Part shown: positions 32,890 to 41,407 of the stretch, piece by piece
Position numbering within the stretch: position 1 is the first letter of the stretch
Layout of the letters: each line of letters begins with the position of its first letter
Assembly: GCF_958298935.1 (NCBI RefSeq)
Contig: NC_084938.1
Span: forward strand, 8,191,501 to 8,255,500
Reading direction: 5' to 3'
Source of the DNA: Phragmites australis
Lineage: Eukaryota > Streptophyta > Magnoliopsida > Poales > Poaceae
Length of the DNA: 64,000 nucleotides
Notes under the pieces: generated by a model
Database searches by the model: none
Seen by the model: only the letters and a program-made list of their open reading frames with translations
Told to the model about the DNA's origin: nothing
Program-made: the position numbers and the translations under genes

Positions 32890-33260
32890 CCGCCAACGAA
32901 CTTCGCCGAAAGTCGGGGGCTAAGAGTGCTTGCTCCCGCACCGAAGGGAAAAACAAACCTTCGCAAAAATGAAGTATCACTGAGCCAAAGAAAAGGCAAC
33001 GAACTTCGCCGAAAGTCGGGGGCTAAGAGTGCTTGCCCCCGCACCGAAGGGAAAAACAAACCTTCGCAAAAACGAAGTATCGCCGAGCCAAAGAAAAGGC
33101 AACAAACTTCGCCGAAAGTCGGGGGCTAAGAGTGCCTGCCCCCGCACCGAAGGGTCAAACAAACCTTCAGGACAAAAAAAAAATGAAGTGTCCCTAAGCC
33201 AACTAAAAGGCAGCACACTTCGTCAAGGGCAGGGGGCTAGGAGTGCCTGCCCAAATATCA
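32890..33260 (+). repeat. Tandem array of 103-bp units in gypsy 3' region
   Basis: Three nearly identical units begin with GAACTTCGCCGAAAGTCGGG at 32898, 33001 and (as AAACTTCGCC) 33104, a 103-bp period. A more diverged partial fourth begins near 33214. Each contains GGGGCTAAGAGTGC, CCCGCACCGAAGGG and AAACAAACCTTCG. Plus frames through the array (32926-33129, 33029-33277) are by-products of the repeat, not genes. Such arrays are usual between pol and the 3' LTR of Tat elements. Confidence 0.85.
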
Positions 33261-33348
33261 ACCGTCAAGCGAGTTGAAGCCAAAAACCTTCAACTGCGGT
33301 AGATTGCTTGCCCCCCATCAGGCCGAAGTTACCTGCGAGTAAAATTGG

Positions 33349-33361
33349 GGGGGGGGGGGGA
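33349..33361. repeat. Poly-G run
   Basis: Thirteen consecutive G (AATTGGGGGGGGGGGGGAC) behind the tandem array; a likely length-variable site. Confidence 0.7.
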
Positions 33362-33575
33362 CGGCGCTTCGCAAAAATAACACTGATCATAAGAAAAATA
33401 TCAGCCCAGTAGAATCGCAGGAAACTGCGGTGAAAATCCGGGGATGGCCTTCGTCAAGAAATTCTAACCCGGAGAATCCAACATAGGTTCAGAGCGCACC
33501 GCACCAAAAAAAAATGCTTCGCGCGTCATGCCGGTAAAGGTGTACCAAAAGAACAAATCACAACACAAACCCAGT

Positions 33576-36500
33576 TTATTCCGCATCAAAATCAACTTCT
33601 GGATCAACAAAATCCTTATACAAATGACTAAAATAAAATTGATAATCGATGCCTTCGCTGGCATGGAAACGCGACGATGGGGCCGAAGGGGCCCCAACTT
33701 GATTACAATATGACGTCGACATAGGAGTTTCGCCATCACTACCACTTCGCCTAGCTACTTGCGAAGAGGGACCACGCCGATAGCACAATTGGGGTCTGTG
33801 TGAAAATGGCTCCTCGTCTTGAGGTTCAATCTTCGGCTCAACGAGCACCGATGTGCCGTCAACATCTCCTCTCGCCGCACGGCGCAGATTTCGTTCAGCT
33901 CGTCGACTAACTAGCGTTGAAGGACAAACAGATTTCCAAAAACGCTTTCGTTTTAGCATTCATATCGTCATACGATCTACACTTCGCATGCCAATACCGC
34001 TCCAAGTCGATATTAGCATGACATCAGTGAAATGATTCCCAGCAGGACCAGGATACATAAAATTATCCCTCATCATAGTCAAAGGCACAGCTTCTTCGGC
34101 TACCTGCGCAGTGTCCGAAGCAAGGACCTGCGCAGGGAGCGCAAAAAGGTCAATAACACTTCGATATGAATATATAATGTATTACACAGCCAGTGTGTCA
34201 CATCGCTAATTACAAAAATAAAAGCATAAACACGACCCTTCACGCCAATTCATCCCACCTTCCCAGTATCTTCGGTTGCCATAGTAGTTGGTTTCGACGA
34301 GGTGTCATCCCTCGCCTTGGCCTGAAAAAATTCAACAACAATAAATACATTATTGCCACATATAACCACTTTCATAACCTTCGACAAGAGAAAACATAAG
34401 TTTGGTAGCTGTACCCTCTGCCGGTTCAATTCAGCCTCTCGAAGAGCGAGCTCGCGGCCATGCTTGCACCAGTAATTGGTGGTGAATGATCGAGCAGTGC
34501 TCTTTGATGCTTTTGTAACAGCCAAAGTTGACAGATCCGAAGGATACTGGAAGGAAGGTCATTGAAGAGCAGTGTGATGGTCGCAACCCGTCATCTCCAC
34601 AGATTGCACGAGACTCCGGGCGGCAACTATGGCGCAAAAGTCGCCGTAAAGTTGTGCAGCCGAAAGGAGGCTACTGCTGGTCTCATTGATCCAACCGATA
34701 AGCCCACCTAGTCCGACGAGTTCAAGTGATGGAGGAGTCGCTGAGGCGCCTATACCTTCGAAGGTACGGCTGATTGCTTCGCAGGCGGCAACCGCCTTCG
34801 GCTCAAGCTCCCCAATGACATTAAGGGCATCGTCATTGTAAGCCTTCGCTTCGCTTAGTTCAATCTGCAGCCGCTCAGCTCTCTCTCTCTCCAACGCGCA
34901 AAGTGATTGCAATTCGCAAATGCGCTTCGGAAGATTGCAGATTCTGGCGAAGGCAACTCACTTTGCTGTCAGCGATCCCCTTCGCCGAGCGAAGGGCGTC
35001 GAGCTTCGTTTCAAGCCGCTCCAATCGTAACTCTGCATCCTTCGTACACCGCGACATCTCGCGCTTCTGGCCCTTAGCTTTTTCCGCACGTTTTTGTAGC
35101 AAGTCAATCTGGGCCTGAGCGCTTCGGGCACGGGCTACAGACTTTTCTGCTTTCTTACGTTGAGCTCAAGAGAGAAGCAAAACCTGAAATGTCAATTACA
35201 AGTTAGTAAAATACAAAGTTTTCTTTCTGTCAATATAAGAAAATATTCGATATACCTTCGCTATAGCCACGTCGGATGCATCAATCAATTCGCTTGAAGA
35301 CTTCTGAGCAAGCGGGATCTCGACCTCAGGAAGAACGAAGGTACCAAAAATCTTCCTCGCATCGCTGACCTCCCCGACACTCGGCTCAAAGGCGGCGGGC
35401 CGTAAAGCCTCGGGCGCAAGGGCCTTCGCGTCGAGCAGCCCGCCGAGACCCATCAAGCCTTTCCCCCTGCGGCGGGGCGCACTTGGCGTGGAATCTTCGC
35501 TCTCAGAAGATGAGCTCGAAGGTGAGGAGGGCGACGAGTGCGCATCCACCTATACGTCGTCGCCACCTTCGTCAACAGGCTCCTCTGGAACACCGGGCTC
35601 GGATGCTGCGCCCGTCTCCGTCAATTCTTCGTCGTCGCTCAGAATCAACGTTGGAAGATCGACGCGCGAGCAAAACAGGGATTTCGGCGCTTGGGCCTCC
35701 TGCGCTCCTTCGGAACTCTCCTGACGGGTCAGGCCACGCGAAGCAGCGGAGCCCTCCGGCAACGTTTCTGCGTGAGACTCGGGCGCGGCTTCGCGTGGTT
35801 TTTTACGGAGGGCAACAACTTTTTTGGTATGGCCCGTTTTTGGCGATCGCTCTGAAAGCTTCCTTTTCGTCGGAGGGCCAGTGGCGGGTTCTTCGCTCGC
35901 TTCCGCTGCTGGGGAGCCTCCCGCATTGCTTTGCAGAACAGCGGAAATCTTCGGGCGCTCATCATACGACAGACCACGATAGTCAAAGATTCTGTTCAAC
36001 CTACGGTAAAGTCCCTGGTCGGCGCACAGCTGCGCTTCACCGGGAGTAACCTTGCCAACTAGCATCACAGCCTTCGCCTCCACTTCGGCTACTGACAAAT
36101 CTAATATATATATATTAATTAACAACTGTTAGACGAGAAGATTTAAATTAAGTAAGAGTGCACGATCAAGAGGGTACCTGCGAAGCCTTCCACAGTAGGA
36201 TGAGGACGGTAGAGCCCCTCTGGCCCTTTCTCCCCGAAGGCCGGAATAGACCAGCCATGGCTAAGGGGCCAGACCCCGGCCGCCAAAAACTCCTCCACCA
36301 AATCATGAGTTGATAGATGCTTCGCACACCGGGCGAAGGCTTCAAGCGCAGTTTGCTGCGATGGTTTCAACCGCACATATGGTGCACGGTTTCCCTTGAC
36401 CCCTTCGTATTTCGATACAAGGTAATCTTCGGTTTCCACCTTGTGGTAAAACCACCATTGAGTCCAGTCGCTAGGCCACTTGTTCTTGTATACAACCACG

Positions 36501-36937
36501 GGAGTAGACAGGCCAGCGCGATAGGTGAAGTTTAGACAACCGTAGTGTGCTTCGCTCTGTACTCCGCGGACAAAGACGGTGCACGGCGGAGAAGGCCCTT
36601 GCGGAAGCCTTAACCCCCTCCGATCGAGCGGACAGGCAAAAAGACTCATTCTGACTATGGCATTAGGCATTAACTGATGCAAATATACTTCGAAGAGCTT
36701 TAACACCTTGATTACCATCTCGTCACAGGGAAGCCGAAGGCCAGCCCTAAAATAATGCACAAACACGATAGCTTCATCGTCAGCGGGCTCCGGTGTCTCC
36801 TGTTTCCTGGGAAGCCGGACCTTCGATACATCACTAATCAGCCCTTCCCTGACAAGGCCAGCTAAAACTTTGCCATCTACCTTGGACTGTCCAATCCAGT
36901 AAGTCTTCGGACGGGACGACCTGTGTTTCGGAGCCAT
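33576..36937 (-). pseudogene. Antisense multi-exon gene inside the gypsy element (Transposase_28 / PF04195-like)
   Basis: On the strand opposite gag-pol, between pol and the 3' LTR. Exon 1 (36937-36178) starts MAPKHRSSRPK and holds FVHYFRAGLRLPCDEMVIKV, YLHQLMPNAIVRMS, and YGCLNFTYRAG, the 'putative gypsy-type transposon' domain. Intron 1 (36177-36092, GTACCC...TGTCAG) joins in phase to exon 2 (36091-35256, Ser/Pro/acidic). Intron 2 (35255-35184, GTATAT...TTTCAG) joins in phase to exon 3 (35183-34415, coiled coil, then TNYWCKHGRELALREAELNR). Exon 4 is 34321-34250. A C-terminal block (about 34130-33576) ends DFVDPEVDFDAE. TAG 35550-35552, TGA 35166-35168, a shift near 34912 and TGA 34559-34561 disable it. 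Function is unknown. Confidence 0.8.
36178..36937 (-). CDS. Exon 1 of the antisense gene (PF04195-like domain)
   Basis: 253 codons plus one base, open from ATG to the donor at 36177. It carries the whole recognisable domain: a Lys/Arg-rich start, RAGLRLPCDEMVIKVLKLFE at residues about 68-87, LMPNAIVRMSLFACP, then TQWWFYHKVE and LSTHDLVEEFLAAGVWPLS. This is the best-preserved part; no stop interrupts it. Confidence 0.75.
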
Positions 36938-37074
36938 CTAGTTCAAGGAAATCCTCTCGCAGCGCGAAGACAATCAGGGGCTAAGTCTAAGGCGTCCGAA
37001 GGACTGTAACTTACTTCGTACGAGAGCAACAACTTTAAATGAGGGCACGGTAAAAAAAATTTGACAGCTTCTGG

Positions 37075-37082
37075 TATTTATA
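37075..37082 (-). promoter_or_regulatory. TATA box of the antisense gene
   Basis: On the minus strand CCTATAAATACC, 138 bp upstream of the antisense ATG at 36937, followed by a 5' leader without upstream ATG that I noticed. It is outside the 3' LTR, so the antisense unit seems to have its own core promoter. Confidence 0.6.
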
Positions 37083-37208
37083 GGGGGAATCGAACGCGGT
37101 TAACACTACCAACATCGAAAATTGAACTGACACCGGAAACCGTGCTCGGATAACTACCATGAACATTAAATGCAGTTGTTATAGATATCGTTCCGGCGCC
37201 GCTAAAAA

Positions 37209-37260
37209 AAAATATATATATATATATAATAAAATAATATATATATATATATATATATAT
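37209..37260. repeat. TA-dinucleotide microsatellite
   Basis: Two runs of (AT)n separated by AATAAAATA, about 50 bp. It lies about 125-185 bp upstream of the antisense TATA box. Likely length-variable between copies. Confidence 0.85.
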
Positions 37261-37360
37261 TAACAGCGTGCATTGGATCCAACTAACTTCGACAGGCCGA
37301 AGGGGGACGACGCTTAGATATCTCGAAGACTTCAAGCTCGACCTATCGAAGATAAACCTT

Positions 37361-37376
37361 GCCAGTAGGGGGCTAC
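37361..37376 (+). other. Polypurine tract region
   Basis: GCCAGTAGGGGGCTAC directly before the 3' LTR start (TGTTGGGG at 37377); the AGTAGGGGG purine stretch is the expected primer for plus-strand synthesis. Confidence 0.65.
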
Positions 37377-37939
37377 TGTTGGGGATCATCTCCCGCCATC
37401 CCCGCACCCGAAGACAACTGCGAAGTTAGTTGGAGGTGCTGCGGGACAACTGCCGCGCTGGTTGCATCTTCTTCTCACCGGATTGGCGTATGCGAAGGCT
37501 GACAGGCCTCGATTGTCGGGCGAAGCCCCGATTCGCGTCCCGTGTCCTTCGAACCATGCGAAGACAAGACCAGGCCTTCGCCAGGAGGCGGCGAAGGCAG
37601 CTCGTCAAGAGGTCGGACGAAGAGGGCTTCAATATCCTTCGGTTGGGAGACCAGTTTGACAGTGGGCCCAGTTGTCCTGGGCACGGTTGTAATTATGGGA
37701 TCATGCTCATTTGTACCATATTACCCCCGGATATTCCGGGAATGTAGCAGGTTAGGGGGTAATATATGTAAACCGGGCCCGTGATCTCCGGGTACGGGCT
37801 ATAAATAGAGCCACAGTGTAACCGTGAAAGGTAATCAAAAACTATTCTACTTCCAGTACACGTCACTATAAGGGATCTTCGCCACCTCCCCCCCCCCCCC
37901 CCCCGAAGGCCCTCCTTGTCTGGGACTCCGATCCCAACA
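37377..37939 (+). repeat. 3' LTR (563 bp)
   Basis: It runs from TGTTGGGGATCATC to GATCCCAACA. It is almost identical to the 5' LTR apart from about 12 substitutions and a longer C-run (about 18 C near 37890-37903 versus about 8 in the 5' LTR), which accounts for the 10-bp length difference. The TATA box is near 37799-37808. Confidence 0.92.
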
Positions 37940-37944
37940 CTTGT
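37940..37944. repeat. Target site duplication CTTGT (right)
   Basis: Right copy of the 5-bp duplication flanking the gypsy element at 26266-37939. Confidence 0.92.
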
Positions 37945-38819
37945 TATAATGTCAACAATTTTGCTATATTCAATTTGAGCCTAATCCATTGCTTTTGTGT
38001 CTTGGATATTATTTTCGAACTCATACTTGACTTGCTTTCAATTGAATGTGTTTCAATTGACATCTCTTTCAATTAGTGTGGCTTGAATTTTCATTTGGAA
38101 TCTCTTTTCACCCTTTTTGATCCATTGTTTGGTGTGATCTCCTAAATTGTTTGTAATTGTATAAGTGCATTTGATTTCACTTAATCTATGAGAAATGCAC
38201 ACCTTTTGGGGGAGCTCATACTATAAGTGGTAGTACATTTGCTTTCGATGATTCCTTTGTGGTATAAGGCTTATATGCTTTGGTGAGAATTTTTTTTTGG
38301 CAAGTTCTACAAAGTTCTTATATTTTGGCTTTGATGCCAATCAGGGGAGAATTTGTAGATGTTATATTTGCTAAAGGGCTTTGCTAATGGAGGAGTTTTG
38401 AAAGTTATATCTTTAAAGAGGAAAAGTTTTTGCATGCATGTGTTGCATGGTTAAGTTGCATGCATATTTACTTATAATGTGCATAAGCATGCCTTTATGG
38501 TTCTTATGTGTAAAGAAAACTCTGTCCAAAATTTGAAATAGACAATATATGCAATGATATTCAATATTCATTCACATGCATAGATTATGGAGGAGTTTGC
38601 TCTATACATAAGTTGAGTTTTGCTAACATTAAAACCTTAGTGATATTTGATGCTAGCAAAGCGGGTTTTGGTATACTCAAACAACTTTGTGATGTTTGAT
38701 ACTGCCAAAATATGATCTTAATATACATTGTACCTTCGGATTACATGTATATTAAGAACTTCATCTTTCAAATATAACCATCTAGTGAGATTGTAATCAA
38801 TTACCAAAATAGGGGAGAT
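37945..38819 (+). mobile_element. 3' non-coding internal region of a SIRE/Maximus-like copia
   Basis: AT-rich DNA without ORFs, holding phrases usual before the 3' LTR of these elements (for example CTATAAGTGGTAGTACATTT and GGGGGAGCTCATAC). It ends in the polypurine tract AATAGGGGAGAT at 38808-38819, directly before the LTR. The gypsy element is inserted at or near its upstream edge; no copia coding sequence is found to the left, so the element is truncated. Confidence 0.65.
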
Positions 38820-39917
38820 TGAAGGTGCATCTAGCCCCTATGTGTGGTTTTGGTAATTAATGATAATACCTATGGACTAACAATCGTGTTGAGTATTGTT
38901 AGTAGGTTGTTCCATAGGTGATGCATGGAGGATTGATCATGGATTCATTGAGTAATGTCATGTGATCAAAAGAGACGCATCAAGAAGAATGAGTAAGAGG
39001 TGATGCTCAGGTAAGTAATGACAATACCTATAGACTAACAATTATGTTGAGAATTATTTGTAGGTTGTTCCATAGGAGATGCATAAGTGATGAAGCACAG
39101 ATTCGTTGAGGAATGTCATGAGACCAAAGAGATGTATCAAAGTCATTGAGCTCTAGGTGATGTTCATGTGATATAGAAGAATCTTAAGTGAGAAGAGACC
39201 TCAAAATTTGAGGATGGTCTCAAGAATATTGACAATAAACGTGAAGACAAAAATTACTTGTGGAGATCAAGTAACTAAAGGTATTGTGTTGTCAATTGAG
39301 TTTTATGGATTATGTGCTATGAGCTTGAGAGTAAGTTGCGGTTAGGTTTCATATGAAGACAAATATTAAATTGAGATATTCAATATACCGAGTTGGAAGA
39401 GCAAGATCAAGACAAGCTTAGTGGACAATTTGTGTGCTTGATGCTTGCGGTTCATACCTTGGTGGTGAACCGGATGAAGATGATGTGAAAAGAAAAGTCT
39501 TCCATGCTTGGTGCATGGGAAGCAATCAAGTGCACTTCATCAAGCTTCCGAAAGATCAAGAGAGGATCGAGATACGAAGTGAGGATGAACATCGTCATCA
39601 AGGTCAAGTGAAGAATTGATGACAAGCTTAGAAGAAACATCGGGACTCGGATGATGTGTTCATCAAGTCCAACGGGATGACTAGCTCAAGGCAAAGGTAT
39701 AAAATTTAGGGTATTTTCTTTTGCCGGTCAATGGTGATTAGAGAAAAGAAATGACCAGATTTATAGGATAAATGCTGGACTATTAAGAGGGGTTGATGTG
39801 TGTTTACTTGAGGTTTCTATAGTGTCAAATTTGATCAAACTTGCATTACATATAGAGTTGAAAAAATTAAGTTTGAGAGAAACCCCTTTTGAAAAGGCTG
39901 CTTTTGGAAGTCTCTGA

Positions 39918-40380
39918 GTGCTAGCGGTCTGACCTAGCCTCAAGCCGGTCTGACCGCTGTATAAACTAGGCAGCACTGTTCGTTTTTTGGGTGGCGGTCT
40001 TAACGGTTCATCCACGGTCTAACCACTGTATAAGCTTTGATGGAATGCGTTCGGCCTCTAGCCCGGTCTGATCGGTGGCTTGTCACGGTCCAACCGCCCT
40101 AACTCAGAGAGTTTTGGGTGCCTCTGGTCTGGTGGTGGTCTGACCGCTGGATCAGTCGGTCTAACCGCTGGATCAGTCGGTCTAACCGCCAAGTGCATAT
40201 GGGTCTGACCGCAGTAGCCATGCCGGTCTAACCGTGCGCGTACAGAAGGTTTTGGGGCTAGCTGTCTGACCGAGAGGGTTGGCAGTCTGACCGCCAGCCC
40301 GTGTCCAGAAGTCAAATGTGACCATTGTTGTAGCAGTTGAACGGGGCAGTCTGACCGCCGTGTAGCCTGCGGTCTGAACT
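39918..40380 (+). repeat. GGTCTGACCG motif array in copia LTR U3
   Basis: About fifteen irregularly spaced copies of GGTCT(G/A)ACCG with its near-palindromic forms, including two perfect neighbours of GGATCAGTCGGTCTAACCGC at about 40149-40190. The array lies just upstream of the TATA box, so it may be promoter or enhancer sequence. Confidence 0.8.
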
Positions 40381-40433
40381 CCAGCCGCGCAGAGTTGTTA
40401 GAACTCCTGTAACGACAACTTTATGAGGGGAAG

Positions 40434-40447
40434 GCTATAAATAAAGC
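40434..40447 (+). promoter_or_regulatory. Copia LTR TATA box
   Basis: GGCTATAAATAAAG lies after the GGTCTGACCG array and about 800 bp from the LTR end; it probably defines the start of R. Confidence 0.55.
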
Positions 40448-41243
40448 CTTGGCTGGTCCTTTTGAGCTCCCTCTTACACTCTAGCTATTCAATACACATA
40501 CTTGGAGCTCTTGTCTTCCTCCTCTCCCTTTCTTGGTTTAGTGTTACATCTTTGAGATGTTTGAGAGCATATAGTGCATAATTTCAAGAGTTTGAGCAAT
40601 TAGGCACTAGTGATCCTTCAAGCAAGCGTCATCGGCTTATTACTCTTGGAGGTTGCCGCCTCCTAGACGGCTTGGAAGTTGTGGCACCATCAAGCCCTTC
40701 AAGAAGATTGTGAAGGAGCCACGGTGGTGATTATGAGAGATTTGTGTACGCCTTGCCGGAGAGGTAAAGTGCAACTCTAGTGGAATCGAGGTAGTGAGTG
40801 GTTCATTGGATTAATCGGCTTAAGATCAAGTTGCTCGTGGAGAGCCTCTTCTCGTGGTGAGAATTGCATACTTGATAGAGGAGCGATTAAAGGCTTGAAC
40901 CCACCTCAACGTGGATTAGGAGTGATCGGCAAATCACCGATACCACGGGATAAACTTTGGTTGTCATCTCTCGTGCTATTTACTTCTATGTTGTGATATT
41001 GACTTTCATGCAATTTACCTTGTGTGATTTATATTCTTAGAATCATAATTACTTACATGTCACCCTAGGTTGCAAACCTTGATATAGACATAGAATTGGT
41101 CATTTTGTTGAGATATAGAGTTTGGAGGTTTTATATGTGGTATAACCGATCTTTTTAATTCCGCATCTTTATCGGTTAAAATTGATAAATAATTTTTAGA
41201 ACCGTCTATTCAACCCCCTCTAGTCGGCCTCCTTGATCCTACA

Positions 41244-41407
41244 CCATCACTGATGACCTGTTATAAGTGACGGGTTATGATCCGGATCTGACCCGAAACT
41301 ACGTATGTGATGGGTTTTAACATGACCTATCATTTATGACTCTTAAGTGACAGGTCTTAGTAGCCGTCGTTTATGTAGTATCTCATTTGTCTGTTTTTCA
41401 CGTAGTA
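41244..41407. mobile_element. CACTA terminus with GTGACGGGT subterminal repeats
   Basis: Subterminal motifs (AAGTGACGGGTTATGAT, AAGTGACAGGTC) and a right terminus ATTTGTCTGTTTTTCACGTA, then GTA, matching the inverse of the end at 99. It begins immediately after the copia LTR, so the copia inserted into this CACTA and the rest of the element was lost or lies elsewhere. The final base is A instead of G. Confidence 0.7.

Larger units (their letters stand above)
26266..37939 (+). mobile_element. Tat-lineage Ty3/gypsy retrotransposon, nearly complete
   Basis: An 11.67-kb element with two LTRs, 5-bp duplication CTTGT, PBS, gag, protease, RT, RNase H, a second Tat-type RNase H, integrase, a tandem-repeat array, an antisense gene region and a polypurine tract. 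By eye the LTRs differ by about 12 substitutions in 550 bp (about 2%). This suggests insertion under roughly one million years ago, if the grass rate of 1.3e-8 per site per year applies. Two in-frame TAA codons and one frameshift in gag-pol make the copy probably non-autonomous. It is inserted in repeat DNA between a gypsy-like fragment and a SIRE-like copia. Confidence 0.93.
38820..41243 (+). repeat. 3' LTR of a SIRE/Maximus-like copia (2,424 bp)
   Basis: It starts TGAAGGTGCATCTAGCCCC after a polypurine tract and ends CCTCTAGTCGGCC...GATCCTACA. A TATA box (GGCTATAAATAAAG) is at about 40434-40447. Between 39918 and 40380 lie about fifteen variants of GGTCTGACCG(C/G), a hallmark of this grass LTR family. 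The 61- to 85-codon frames inside (39434-39619, 40058-40315 and others) are not genes. The 5' LTR is not in the window. Confidence 0.85.

Noticed and set aside
26854..37784. Many short open frames overlapping gag, pol and LTRs on the other strand (for example 26736-27491 minus, 28063-28368 minus, 37430-37747 plus)
   Set aside because: They are shadows of coding or LTR sequence without own domains. Only the 36937-33576 antisense frames have a domain, introns and a promoter.
99..41407. One giant CACTA spanning the ends at 99 and 41407, with all other elements nested in it
   Set aside because: The 3-bp flanks do not match (ATT versus TAC), and the gypsy RNase H halves on both sides of 99-1237 show a separate local insertion.
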